A stretch of DNA of 64,000 nucleotides from Paracyclopina nana (lineage: Eukaryota > Arthropoda > Copepoda > Cyclopoida > Cyclopettidae). Location: NCBI GenBank assembly GCA_019096065.1, contig JAGUCH010000003.1:5828001-5892000 (forward strand). The letters are read 5' to 3'. The translations under genes were made by a program, and so were the position numbers. This document shows, one piece after another, positions 62,601-64,000 of this stretch (the first letter of the stretch is position 1; every line of letters starts with the position of its first letter). A model generated the notes under the pieces. It was given only the letters and a program-made list of their open reading frames with translations, had not been told where the DNA came from and did not search any database.

Positions 62601-63721
62601 GCAAAGTTGCAAACTTTTCATTTATAGGGAAAGTATAAAGCACAATTCCATTGAAATTGCTCATGGTTTTATTTTTACCTAACCACTTTTCTGGGAGACA
62701 GTCAAAGGGAAACTGGTGCTTCACACACCTCTTTTGTGCAGAAAAAGCCCACCCTCTCTCAGCACTATTTATGAGTTATTATCTACAATGAATGATTGAA
62801 AGCACCTCATTCACTTGCACCATAGAAGACTTTCTGCATACATTGAAAAAAGCAGAAAAAAGGAGTCACCTTGCCAAGAAGCACCTTGAGTTGTATCAAG
62901 GTGTAATTATGACACCTTGAGTGAGCTATTAAATCACCTTTTTTCATGCACCTTGGATGAATCAGGCACTTGACCTAATTAGGCCTTCATTTAGGCTAGC
63001 CAGTGCGGCACCAGTTGACACTTATGACATTTGGTGTAAACGATTTTTGGGGTTGGAACATGAGTGGTGTAAATTACATACAACAGGGAGTTAATATGAT
63101 CCTCCTTTTACTAGGCTCGATGGTATAAGAAATAAGTGCGGACGTAAAGCCAATCATAGGTGCCCACAGTGCCCATTCAAGACTAAATTTCGGAGTTCAA
63201 TCAAAATTCATTGCCAGAGAGCTCATGTAAAGAAATTGCCGAAACTTAGCAGATCTGCCATGATGCCACAGAAATCGTTGGTGTGCGACTTGTGTGACTT
63301 TTCAACAGATCACCAAATTGCATTAAAAAGGCATCTGACCGTGGAGCATGTGTTAAAGAAAAGGTGTGGCTTTTGTGACTTTTCGAGCAATAGCAAAATT
63401 GCATTGATAAATCACATTGGTTTCATGCATGATTGTGAGGCCATCAAGTGCTGCAACAAGATATTTAAAAATCGTATATGCTATGCCAGTCATTGTTCGC
63501 GCACGCACAAGACCTCGAGGCGCTCAATCTTTGAGGAAACTAGCGTTGGCAACATGGAGCCATCTGGAGATATTGCCCCACCTCTCTCACCAACTTGCAC
63601 CATTGTCGTATCTGAGCAAAATGTGGATCCCACGACCAATTCATCGGCAAAACTCTCCGAAAAAAATGTTCCCTTGAGGGAAATCATTTTGGAGGAAGGC
63701 TCCGGCTCAATCTGCTCGTAG
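38152..63721 (+). CDS. C2H2 zinc-finger protein with a Polinton in its intron
   Basis: Exon 1 38152..38249 and exon 2 63115..63721, 234 aa. Exon 1 starts ATGGAGCCC and ends with a good donor (AAC/GTAAGT) in phase 2; exon 2 begins after TTTTACTAG in the matching phase. Three Cys2-His2 fingers (CPQCPFKTKF..H..H, CDLCDFSTDH..H..H, CGFCDFSSNS..H..H) and a fourth degenerate CC..H..H unit are followed by a Ser/Pro/Thr-rich acidic tail. This suggests a nuclear DNA-binding protein. The intron of 24865 bp consists mainly of the Polinton and short repeats; without the Polinton it is about 2.1 kb. Joining these two exons is an inference from phase, strand and lack of other partners. Confidence 0.55.
38330..39440. 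repeat. Interspersed short repeats in direct and inverted orientation
   Basis: A word of about 25 bp resembling CGGATCGTCCTGGTACTACTAGAACG recurs at least eight times: forward at about 38345-38490 and 39340-39430, inverted at about 39150-39290. Between them lie many AAGCAAGACTTGCCAAGCAA-type words (38826-39080). No coding sequence. Confidence 0.55.
39500..40115. repeat. Short-word repeats before the Polinton
   Basis: Words like AAGTCTTGCTTGG recur at 39505-39580 and in series at about 40045-40112 (AAGTCTTGCTTGGGAAGTTTTGCTTGGGAAGTT). They are inverted relative to the AAGCAAGACTT words at 38826-39080. No gene. Confidence 0.45.
40335..40620 (+). repeat. Left terminal inverted repeat of Polinton
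   Basis: About 285 bp matching the inverted right end. It contains the perfect palindrome CAAGGTGTCAT-A-ATGACACCTTG (40510-40532), several AAGGTG words and a TAGGTCAAG word (40452-40460) that recurs near the PolB gene. The two repeats are roughly 85-90% similar by eye, lower than usual for a fresh insertion. Confidence 0.9.
40795..41350. repeat. ~220-bp subterminal tandem repeat
   Basis: Two and a half copies starting at about 40795, 41016 and 41241. Each carries TTTTTAGGGCCAATTGCATTTT, AATGGAGCAATTTCAAGGACAA, TCCTTCATTCTGTAGTGTGAATATTG and CAGTTTCAAATT words. There is none at the right end, so it is an asymmetric subterminal array. Confidence 0.75.
41351..42333. other. Polinton left arm, non-coding
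   Basis: About 1 kb without a supportable gene; an 81-codon frame at 41385-41630 looks random. It should contain the 3' end of the first minus-strand gene. Confidence 0.5.
42334..42897 (-). CDS. Secreted NPC1 N-terminal-domain-like protein
   Basis: 187 aa from the first ATG; the frame is open eight codons further to an AG, so an upstream exon is possible. Residues 1-14 (MLLLDVRLAICVVNG) with the open codons upstream look like a signal peptide. The mature part is rich in cysteines. Two blocks resemble the N-terminal sterol-binding domain of Niemann-Pick C1: NCYEPGPAKTLSPEE (NPC1 has NCEYSGPPKPLPKD) and CPYNFRKNFCHMTCS (NPC1 has CFYNLLNLFCELTCS), in the same order and similar spacing around ALCGRVETC. 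It lacks the transmembrane part of NPC1, so a soluble sterol-binding or decoy-type role is conceivable, but this is inference. It lies at the left end of the Polinton. Confidence 0.55.
   Translation of the reverse strand: MLLLDVRLAICVVNGRQFPPLMTTKSNPEKNVNPDIDATLFVHQTCSSTAGRDPDYPEQANKYLNCYEPGPAKTLSPEEPLSSRRSKKRPAPLATSFTASETMSLAKALCGRVETCINICTSMKNAAKIIKTVGPSAGKKILKEIQLYYLVGTHHTCPYNFRKNFCHMTCSLNPLEPVWSFWSGQNC
43051..43785 (-). CDS. Gln-rich Polinton protein with hydrophobic segment
   Basis: Exons 43785..43674 and 43475..43051 joined across a GT-AG intron with a strong TTTTTTTGCAG acceptor, 178 aa. The N terminus is acidic/polar (MAGAENYVQIDEENQQQD), then SIFDNIYSGLVLVYGLYDFY could be one short membrane helix, then a long Gln/Arg-rich low-complexity stretch and an acidic C terminus. 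No known family. The intron removes the frame conflict seen between the two exons; splicing in phase supports the model. Confidence 0.5.
44003..44326 (-). CDS. Possible small Polinton ORF
   Basis: 107 codons from ATG ATG; basic, no recognised domain. It is divergent from the TATA promoter at 44440. Could equally be a leader exon of the minus-strand genes. Weak support. Confidence 0.2.
   Translation of the reverse strand: MMNIRLTRIFFPWNIVLKKTSFFSLFKHLMDAADAQTNVREKKSCPISFLRIHRRVVELRKKDGFCSGKGNLSAKNCLPFKLPKIKISIQQVVFKVVRTHYFTNYYN
44440..44448 (+). promoter_or_regulatory. TATA box of the plus-strand accessory array
   Basis: TATATATAT within TAGGGGTATATATATCC, followed about 30 bp later by CTTCACTTCACAGTC, a plausible initiator. 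A strong donor GTAAGT occurs at 44542, so a short leader exon of about 44470-44541 is likely. Confidence 0.6.
44601..45568 (+). CDS. Unknown Polinton protein (284 aa)
   Basis: Exons 44601..44637 and 44751..45568 with a 113-bp intron ending in an 11-base pyrimidine run plus AG. A Ser/Ala/Thr-rich N terminus of about 90 residues is followed by a folded domain from VDFVGPNFFEVLVGSKAHLR to LYVTLVAKRLAEKK, with alternating hydrophobic strands (VYVEFLEPQQDISVTFNV, FKLWLMRREGT) suggesting a beta-rich fold. Not recognised. It is the first gene downstream of the TATA box in the array. Confidence 0.6.
45755..46816 (+). CDS. Unknown Polinton protein, possible PC4-like domain
   Basis: Exons 45755..46535 and 46797..46816; 266 aa. 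The N terminus is disordered: Asn-rich, then a GC-rich Ala/Gly/Pro stretch (codons at about 45830-45960, base composition quite unlike the neighbours). The C-terminal 110 residues are folded; the last part (THLFLARDLGPKKQEYAILG, then KNTGFSIQVMNEEIPLLIEA) resembles the strand-strand-helix end of the PC4/Sub1 single-stranded-DNA-binding transcription cofactor, a weak match by eye. A splice acceptor (TTTTGTTTTGCAG) ends at 45722, 32 nt before the ATG. The intron contains AATAAA at 46626, so an unspliced shorter 3' end is possible. Confidence 0.5.
46969..47664 (+). CDS. Zinc-finger protein of the Polinton
   Basis: 231 aa. Three fingers in the first 95 residues: CPRCKLFKGQNF..H..C, CPHCTSTFTRQATLRSHLQQH (classical C2H2) and CHNCQSPFKSSTALYVHEQKC (C2HC). 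The C-terminal 130 residues form a helical domain (FRNIERTFQLLL-like, LFAPHFNAIFALIF) with no recognised relative. An acceptor TTTTTCTTAG ends at 46965, three nt before the ATG. Confidence 0.65.
   Translation: MPKWHLCPRCKLFKGQNFASLREHLESCPNRPQRGEISASAYACPHCTSTFTRQATLRSHLQQHLPRKHYYCHNCQSPFKSSTALYVHEQKCRPSFEVNYQWRPVKNRFKNIERTFQLLLPSVAFTDLKGDRRFAEAIRSLFAPHFNAIFALIFTAHMSREDISLQFPVRLARRRITPASNLSDITEACLDEAQTRIEGLTSLEGSAWLFLGLVNVVLESYLSPGQQLPDA
47941..48628 (+). CDS. Helical Polinton protein with poly-Ser tail
   Basis: Exons 47941..48038 and 48118..48628, 202 aa. Helical throughout (KEEAVRSAQELKTSFAKAHS, LYNLWHELILVTRETKRLRQ), then a run of eleven serines and an acidic, Thr/Ser-rich C terminus. It is preceded by an acceptor CATTCCAG (ends 47906) and a purine-rich GA-repeat 5' UTR. 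No family recognised. It may belong with the next two genes, which are also all-helical and of similar size. Confidence 0.55.
48822..49343 (+). CDS. Helical Polinton protein (173 aa)
   Basis: One exon. All-helical, with IFGPSLEEIHAILARLDRVI, LCQLKFAHWLLLESIQLFSP, LFHELKDIVGEAYHSLTEMQ and a Cys-rich KKCCCNAANHC. An acceptor TTTCTTTGCAG ends at 48742, 79 nt upstream. Stop at 49343 lies 22 nt before the ATG of the next gene. No family recognised. Confidence 0.55.
   Translation: MPFIEIFGPSLEEIHAILARLDRVISNVLDGAETIRRPEPWRDTFWLKIESCQYGLSSLCQLKFAHWLLLESIQLFSPILQEMPNAYIPFQHRFSAIHLFHELKDIVGEAYHSLTEMQGLLDPFKREEIKKCCCNAANHCQNFKIKSANWARFIDSSLSNPFVVQRYYEDILD
49366..50112 (+). CDS. Helical Polinton protein with acidic tail (212 aa)
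   Basis: Exons 49366..49524 and 49633..50112. The acceptor CCCCCTCTTACAG abuts the ATG, and only 22 nt separate it from the previous stop, the same architecture as the host PRPF4-LRR-BAG2 gaps. The protein is helical (EVIEEFFSVVGYHLVEGKWH, LGAIQHAVRRFLEAYDPNAI) with a C-terminal acidic run (DEDDDDEA). No family recognised. Confidence 0.55.
50287..50937 (-). CDS. Polinton protein with C-terminal C2H2 finger
   Basis: 216 aa from MAMVTLPVY (a Met 12 codons upstream is possible). An N-terminal helix (VYNRFIRKLQEEMKIEEERE) resembles the short helical opening of a conserved Polinton gene found beside the small basic protein. A Pro/Glu/Ala-rich linker with a poly-Ala run follows, then one finger CNLCGTEFTRATSLKRHLRNIH and a C-terminal WYDARAFSNDKSSKLKRR. 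It overlaps the end of the upstream gene by about 30 nt in another frame, as in compact virus genomes. Confidence 0.6.
50906..51304 (-). CDS. Small basic Polinton protein
   Basis: 132 aa, Lys-rich. The layout (DRKEILLRVNEDAVDKLCEA, then LKKCYLENKKDFDFLMN, then LLKREKELAAVLKTCLPHLE) recalls the conserved small basic protein of animal Polintons/adintoviruses that ends in a GGFL..LL..VLP-like segment, thought to be a core or adenovirus pVII/pX-like factor. The match is by pattern and only moderate. It lies between the ATPase and the finger protein on the same strand. Confidence 0.55.
   Translation of the reverse strand: MRKDCPLAFMKAVCNAKPEDRKEILLRVNEDAVDKLCEAVFNINYSKLPMPVGKKAKLKKCYLENKKDFDFLMNKNQPLKSKRSRLLKREKELAAVLKTCLPHLENIVKKHEEKKLQKLCANNGHGNAASLQ
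51344..52018 (-). CDS. DNA-packaging ATPase (FtsK/HerA, A32-like)
   Basis: 224 aa. Walker A GSSQTGKTTF at residues 16-25 and Walker B IFLLDD at 93-98, followed by the sensor-like VSVILVTQSLFYKS. This is the packaging ATPase of Polintons and related viruses, which pumps DNA into capsids. A GGTCAA word lies in the 20 nt upstream. It sits directly downstream of the capsid gene on the same strand (48-nt gap). Confidence 0.85.
   Translation of the reverse strand: MFDLTLHHPFSMLVVGSSQTGKTTFCKRFLEHKDKLIKDAPNQIVLFYQEQQPLYDVMLRKGILTKAVRGIPDQMELKEMARNLREADARGSIFLLDDSLTALDGNSLELLFAQTVHHQKVSVILVTQSLFYKSRSMRTISLNTQYLVLFKNVRDTRQIATLGSQIGAYSSSFFVEAFQKATRAPYSYLLIDFTNWQSDTVRLRSRIFDEEAPMLVFIPLSSSA
52067..53371 (-). 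CDS. Major capsid protein (double jelly-roll, hexon-like), probable
   Basis: 434 aa. It has the pattern of the Polinton/adintovirus hexon family, often annotated in animal genomes as F54H12.2-like: an early YYDTLAPLQGSTVQEFKIPP block; ETRLIGSFKVIKI; SLWRLITLEMNGVPVTDN followed by YMQKAYIEALLSYSKEMKEG; a later LRTPKLLLNGVSLRFTLHR; then VVVGELPRLLLVAFTKASN and NPYIFSSNHIKDLYFRRSGE. Position next to the ATPase fits. The start at 53371 lies 45 bp from the divergent TBP-like gene with a TATA sequence in between. Confidence 0.75.
   Translation of the reverse strand: MSLEVGNLSPLDIFEPHQSLDGVINGRTVYYDTLAPLQGSTVQEFKIPPNNDYIHLSETRLIGSFKVIKIKTKDNTEENLGAVDDVSIVNYCPSSLWRLITLEMNGVPVTDNGSFSYMQKAYIEALLSYSKEMKEGILKVSSCWSTDTVGKEDGNKVADGNWGYNNRAKLISTSKEVDFECPLHLDCLRTPKLLLNGVSLRFTLHRNSDDFSIISEWTDTAYNLQIRLTRLKLAVKYVTLESRLIDKHHQRLLKSSAVYDFPMAKISNITVPSAVSTMTFQSVVVGELPRLLLVAFTKASNLSGTSNNPYIFSSNHIKDLYFRRSGEIIHPVSQPLDYANNKYLHWYLHFLRTLGLEDSKVSIPYDAYKSSCNFYCLDVVGYNSSLPAKPLQGSLDITVSFSQSLEASLVMFVYAVYEASFTIDSARKVTAHLP
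53372..53416. promoter_or_regulatory. Bidirectional TATA promoter between capsid and TBP-like genes
   Basis: Only 45 bp separate two divergent ATGs. It contains GCTTATAAAAGC (53373-53384), which reads TATAAAAG on plus and TTTATAAG on minus, and an inverted repeat GTCCC-TT-GGGAC (53386-53397) beside it. The arrangement suggests an autoregulated promoter for the capsid and TBP/TFIIB genes. Confidence 0.5.
53417..53989 (+). CDS. TATA-binding-protein-like factor of the Polinton
   Basis: 190 aa, the size of a TBP core. The two-fold repeat of TBP is visible. Repeat 1: LVELKNIKLSVKIRPTLLKT, then GSLRISFFRLGKSSKQHCNI and TGCKTKPDVELALTLIQAL. Repeat 2: FRVIVDNITAVSSL, then FQTRLNAELFAGLYIKV, YYESGKVVILKSTS and ACQWTIKLL. 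ELFAGLYIKV and SGKVVILKSTS correspond to the strongly conserved ELFPGLIYRM and SGKVVLTGAK of eukaryotic TBP. Phenylalanines that kink DNA are only partly conserved (RISFFRLGK). It overlaps the TFIIB-like start by 40 nt. Recognised by pattern; a structure prediction would settle it. Confidence 0.7.
   Translation: MESVTEAVRLQSTLPLVELKNIKLSVKIRPTLLKTIEGRCTQKGVRFENFHNFLQCYCQGSLRISFFRLGKSSKQHCNITGCKTKPDVELALTLIQALSNSCIFRVIVDNITAVSSLEKAYSISHLLPALREFQTRLNAELFAGLYIKVPSPQGEVLAIYYESGKVVILKSTSIQACQWTIKLLNASAST
53950..54717 (+). CDS. TFIIB-like transcription initiation factor of the Polinton
   Basis: 255 aa. Zn-ribbon-like N terminus: CEC at 8-10 and CRNC at 23-26. Cyclin repeat 1: ALLNAICLYELCKIERVPRT, IKEIANVSGFSKRQLAKALK (TFIIB has ..CLYIACRQEGVPRTFKEIC..VS..SKKEIGRCFK). 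Repeat 2: CPSTWVAAFILVIAQECSLE, NMKNVCDNCGVSEDTVKKFL (TFIIB has SP..VAAAAIYMASQ, ..EIGDIAGVADVTIR). A poly-Ala and Lys/Arg-rich tail ends it. The ATG lies inside the TBP-like gene, so the two are translationally or transcriptionally coupled. Together they form a minimal promoter-recognition pair for RNA polymerase II. Confidence 0.72.
   Translation: MDDQTFECECIYLEDSLGEFAFCRNCLTSSSRWANQNEEDLLDLLERLHLPSACIDRFCQLKHSAATKMPTGPHHEALLNAICLYELCKIERVPRTIKEIANVSGFSKRQLAKALKQLFPGSEPIHPSYLASRFGANCGLNRKECLQVENRILALHPNGYSSHCPSTWVAAFILVIAQECSLEINMKNVCDNCGVSEDTVKKFLEKHEIFLDFELFKGRSTRQICRRRRREGGAAAAAAAANARTLKRKEKKKSS
54807..55880 (+). CDS. Retrovirus-like integrase of the Polinton
   Basis: 357 aa. Catalytic triad D80 (LQADLCSF), D142 (LTVDSGTEF) and E176 (KAGYAEAFIKTLK) in an rve-type core. 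A C-terminal chromo/SH3-like part follows (VDQVVRISKDLGKFARSFNA, FIIKKVI). This is the enzyme that makes the 6-bp target duplication. It starts 89 nt after the TFIIB-like stop and lies on the same strand as the penton gene. Confidence 0.9.
   Translation: MPRLKKEIQLLRAKYTIPGHPLAFAGIDKIFSYFNGKLSREEIEDYLKAVDVFTVHRQPRASKNFNPTYNYHKREHLQADLCSFWNQEKFNHGFRYQLVIVDVFTRFAWVCPLKTKTAKETLAAFTKVFDKEILEAKILTVDSGTEFLNASFRAWLESKSIQLRIPRALGKAGYAEAFIKTLKSLISRYCTEYGTKSFVGALPQLVKSYNHRFHRGIQTTPAKAERDPNVQLKIRELNLLRYGSIKKKKPTFWVDQVVRISKDLGKFARSFNARFTNELFIIKKVIDHMPIPLYIITDLKGNVIEGKFRSSELTAMKLSLQIHIDKILSKEGDFWTVTFQGGPKNFKVKLHVRNFCK
55941..57539 (+). CDS. Penton-like minor capsid protein with duplicated module
   Basis: 532 aa. 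Its C terminus (LTSNVRNINFEARDLNGELI, VVLSLIFKRTH) has the form of Polinton/adintovirus penton proteins, which end in an interface strand of the type 'IxIxLxDxxGxxIxF...VxLxFR'. An equivalent block occurs in the middle (RNHLTNLTIRLLDANSNPIK, VVQVHLRPI at about residues 250-276), so the protein seems to contain two copies of a jelly-roll-like module of about 265 residues. An AATAAA follows at about 57600. The start at 55941 is the first ATG; the frame is open upstream to the integrase stop. Confidence 0.65.
   Translation: MILHLLSQPGSPHIVSVNVPLWGQQKLECAVLSASFSQRFINSSVPFDEDLPSIAILDSGLSLPQNTPFGVFLPHATMTVFQLTFLFSNSHTNPTKLKMTYDPKTDAIHLLYPKNSGSTPEYPILWIHDGLFRFLWKDKQPSQLPSYESTIGVKKERYHLLDISQWGTKSPTHVSITSSSNLSDYLPSNYQPIIYLSCDELMSPPFVGKPIIGSFGVASPQKTGYIESRCKNPLFYPLARNHLTNLTIRLLDANSNPIKLLPDHNSQTVVQVHLRPIMEEKRESKFAVFVDSKGQKKNCIALAFDSRLSEGNWSVALSSCMFSPRFTNCLCKDEREIKVSKTQHDRPPEIFSIILPSGVLRLEEITNAFMLQSNYRMKAELESTHGCLTITNSKGTSLKLSMHKKLASYLGARVNDDSDEIIHLESKGGNIVFPKPINLPTPHNIAILCDAIPPQYVGNFSSPILGIIPLPTSSLGGYFTYEPPTLNFLPLLTSNVRNINFEARDLNGELIPFDEEDPNESVVLSLIFKRTH
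57616..60879 (-). CDS. Protein-primed family B DNA polymerase
   Basis: 1087 aa. A CERCLKLFVSITKLDSHQRAC finger near residue 138 and an HNH-like HHDHLTGAFIGPSHHRCN block typical of Polinton PolB; exonuclease motifs DFES (in YGDFESALLP) and HNLFLYD; polymerase motifs A (D630, DCNSLY), B (KLVPNSIYGKT, N798-S799) and C (DTDS, D894/D896). The DCNSLYC in motif A departs from the usual DxxSLYP by C for P. It replicates the linear element by protein priming. It is divergent from the 61126 gene. Confidence 0.93.
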   Translation of the reverse strand: MRIPRVKHLKYFDVGERETLCHAIACFLDISPDIFSPSFEEDELKFVETFVHTNGPRFDFGIHLFQLENNNAVTTLVTALQAPAESRPTHIVPILRIPYAGGVTQWRYLLILNLDKFLAPYRGSSKLGESRNTRRKLCERCLKLFVSITKLDSHQRACNVYSHRIDGTFPTFCPEEVMPERNMDGTPPTLKFKNIERQIQSPFVIYGDFESALLPAQEPCPTCVEDNAAIGAKCKCTTYSESPYTLETHIHEAISYSFVVIDHENHLIHEAWETCDKGKAGEKFVKALLDLEPLLLEKMSKVKPVQMGYAEWRAYNENNECCLCHEKFSPKYDVRQGAQHQLPEGYQRIVVHHDHLTGAFIGPSHHRCNILVRDSAQKIVVVMHNLFLYDVAFILKGIQNCSVSRIQALPRNMEKLRSLQFNSFICIDSVHHLNASLANLSKTLEVSNHSYPLLCQSDICKGRDGNFDLNRLERLLIKAPFPYQLVTSLESLESWKTFPDRKYFYSDLTGDFTATTEEHEKGRELYELLGCKSMLDYMIVYMHLDTLLLAEVMQVYRAQMMSTLGLESTRYVGLPALAWDGFLKLAGVELELLTDLGTYKLFESQIRGGLCTAMIHHVEKSTDSCVLYLDCNSLYCSCFCLSLPMGGFRWMSKEEISQFNLYDVDPMREGKGYFLLVDLHYSKEACLRTSDFPLCPETITVDQDMVSQFTRDLMKTYEGKEKFKQKLLTATFYPRKNYLVHAATLKTSLALGMKLIKIHAILEFDQRPFAQDFMMDFLGRRSKAATKFESNMLKLVPNSIYGKTNEQIRNYIELRPTTSESHAQKLMLQPNFKGMKTLGRDLAFIYLQPERVYLNKAIYVAFAILELAKDKLYWDLYHEFTPIWTRGLSVAYTDTDSLILHCQTNNLREDLKKLDHLLDTSNFPEDDPMYHAGRKNFPHLWKLEVNGPQEILECLALRPKSYALKIGTVGSPDQIEVHKRCKGVPRRAVDRQFTFDDYMAVYRGKKHRYSSFHTIRMKNFALSTVEMNKKSLTVTDMKRHWFSCANHSCPLGSPEIEIFGGECRRCLGLSKNEQELMLQSWLEKHNN
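60880..61125. promoter_or_regulatory. Divergent promoter with TAGGTCA repeats
   Basis: 246 bp between divergent starts of PolB and the next gene. TAGGTCAAAG at 60917 and 61024, TAGGTCAG at 60950, TTGACCTA at 60982, TAGGTCGG at 61074 and AAGACCTGA at 61092: six copies of one hexamer core in about 180 bp, in both orientations. The same word lies in both terminal repeats. Confidence 0.55.
61126..62064 (+). CDS. Unknown Polinton protein (312 aa)
   Basis: Helical (LRLLANYLMFLAQQLCYAID, RSTGCYLILCLQHFECLLMH), one central segment VIDVCGGCKW with a CxxC. No family recognised and no His/Asp/Cys pattern of an adenain protease seen. It could be distantly related to the helical accessory proteins at 48-50 kb, which I cannot establish by eye. 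Confidence 0.55.
   Translation: MASGNNYFELLRNIYEVESFKILVLMEHFFEPRQKQSRLTLRLLANYLMFLAQQLCYAIDSFGQCYPSDNFCETKFVSDTRKFSFILRETFKTGFESQDEFDGKGLEIQTKIKWMLLHKKKRLKEQNLAVDFWLPKQFNPTLRGFIPVIDVCGGCKWTKRILLSNQLNQYTVFPQPPHQGIEEHLVTIAFQAQKALHHMKSLLPAQGYSPSLRSTGCYLILCLQHFECLLMHHDRWNALDYVQSTTHQAIIALETMKFQTELGNLLRMECLIQSLKPFLMFAPKLQPIFLDYICPARNPAEIPLFHVLIKYK
62125..62664 (-). CDS. Inhibitor-of-apoptosis protein (BIR-RING)
   Basis: 179 aa. BIR domain at residues 22-88 with zinc ligands C58, C61, H78 and C85 (FCFSCHGALHKWLPADCPFE, H, C). C-terminal RING at 130-170 with C132, C135, C147, H149, C153, C156, C163, C166 (CKVCFTNEI, CRHAMTCIGC, CPLCRRD). One BIR plus RING is the layout of baculovirus-type IAPs and of ubiquitin-ligase IAPs that block caspases. 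It lies at the right end next to the terminal repeat. A start 20 codons further upstream is possible. Probably captured from a host and used to keep infected cells alive. Confidence 0.9.
   Translation of the reverse strand: MSNFNGIVLYTFPINEKFATLQRRIASYRDWPLSITQRPHELAEAGFFYSGRGDIVFCFSCHGALHKWLPADCPFEQHAKWFQSCPFILLVKGEDFIKLQAAKVNAPVVPRAKNITNYEKTEPKEVAMSLACKVCFTNEITVVFLPCRHAMTCIGCGTSLLKCPLCRRDIIGAVRAYFS
62810..63085 (-). repeat. Right terminal inverted repeat of Polinton
   Basis: 276 bp, inverted copy of 40335-40620. It keeps the palindrome CAAGGTGTAAT-T-ATGACACCTTG (62898-62920) and the TTGACCTAA word (62970-62978). Confidence 0.9.
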
Positions 63722-64000
63722 ATTGGTAGCATCAACGTCATTTGAGGATATTCAGAATATTCGAGGTCGCGCATTAGAAGAAAAGAACAATCTACAATAG
63801 CTGGATAGCACAAATGAAAATTAAGTACAATAGAAACAGGAAATCAGCTTTCAACAGTGGAAAGCTTTAGCATTGGCTAAGTGAGTATTTAATGGAAGCC
63901 CCACGCGCGTAAATGGCAAGAAAAGTGCACAAAAGCGAATAGCATAAATCAGTGCTTCATGATTTTCAGCTAGTATAACAAAGTGTATTTCAGTACTTAA
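63722..64000. other. 3' flank of the zinc-finger gene
   Basis: 279 bp, no gene seen. Confidence 0.4.

Larger units (their letters stand above)
40335..63085. mobile_element. Polinton/Maverick (adintovirus-like) element, complete
   Basis: 22751 bp. Ends TGTTGTATG...CATACAACA, flanked by a perfect 6-bp target duplication GGGAGT (40329-40334 and 63086-63091), the duplication length typical of Polintons. Inverted repeats of about 280 bp. It encodes the family core: protein-primed PolB, integrase, FtsK/A32-like ATPase, probable major and minor capsid proteins, all with intact frames. About 15 further genes are accessory. I did not recognise a maturation protease. Intact ORFs plus a perfect duplication argue for a young, possibly still functional element. 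Confidence 0.93.

Noticed and set aside
1..64000. CRISPR arrays, bacterial operons, tRNA or rRNA genes
   Set aside because: None found; introns and metazoan genes show that this is animal nuclear DNA.

Overview
The window is nuclear DNA of a compact-genome invertebrate animal. I cannot name the species. Support: metazoan housekeeping genes (AP-4 epsilon, BAG2, PRPF4, tuberin/TSC2, eIF3g, ALG2, an ankyrin-BTB protein), canonical GT-AG introns mostly of 44-70 bp, and three genes packed head-to-tail with 20-38 nt gaps made of a polypyrimidine tract plus AG directly before the next ATG. That spacing suggests spliced-leader trans-splicing of a polycistronic message.

Layout. 1-14986: AP4E1 (+, cut by the window edge) converges on a minus-strand cluster PRPF4 -> LRR protein -> BAG2; PRPF4 has an inverted-repeat transposon-like sequence in its intron; TSC2 (+, five exons) is divergent from PRPF4; then about 2.1 kb of AT-rich repeats. 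14987-25160: a minus-strand Ty3/Gypsy-type LTR retrotransposon with identical 200-bp LTRs, a 4-bp target duplication, intact gag and pol, and an envelope gene broken by frameshifts. 25394-36534: a novel membrane-anchored protein, a secreted jacalin-like lectin, eIF3g, ALG2, an ABTB2/ABTB3-type ankyrin-BTB gene (six exons) and a small unknown gene. 36715-38061: two hAT-like non-autonomous elements. 38152-63721: a small C2H2 zinc-finger gene whose intron of about 25 kb holds the most interesting object of the window.

That object is a complete 22.75-kb Polinton/Maverick (adintovirus-like) element at 40335-63085, with inverted repeats of about 280 bp and a perfect 6-bp target duplication (GGGAGT). 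It encodes protein-primed PolB, retrovirus-like integrase, packaging ATPase, a probable double-jelly-roll major capsid protein and a penton-like protein that appears internally duplicated. It also carries unusual cargo: adjacent overlapping genes resembling TBP and TFIIB, driven from a 45-bp bidirectional TATA-containing interval shared with the capsid gene; a BIR-RING IAP; a secreted protein resembling the NPC1 N-terminal sterol-binding domain; several zinc-finger proteins; and a plus-strand array of six genes (44.6-50.1 kb), nearly all preceded by splice acceptors, downstream of a single TATA box. I infer that the element brings its own promoter-recognition factors (TBP + TFIIB) for late/capsid gene expression and uses host splicing (leader cis- or trans-splicing) to express its accessory genes. 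No adenain-type protease was recognised.
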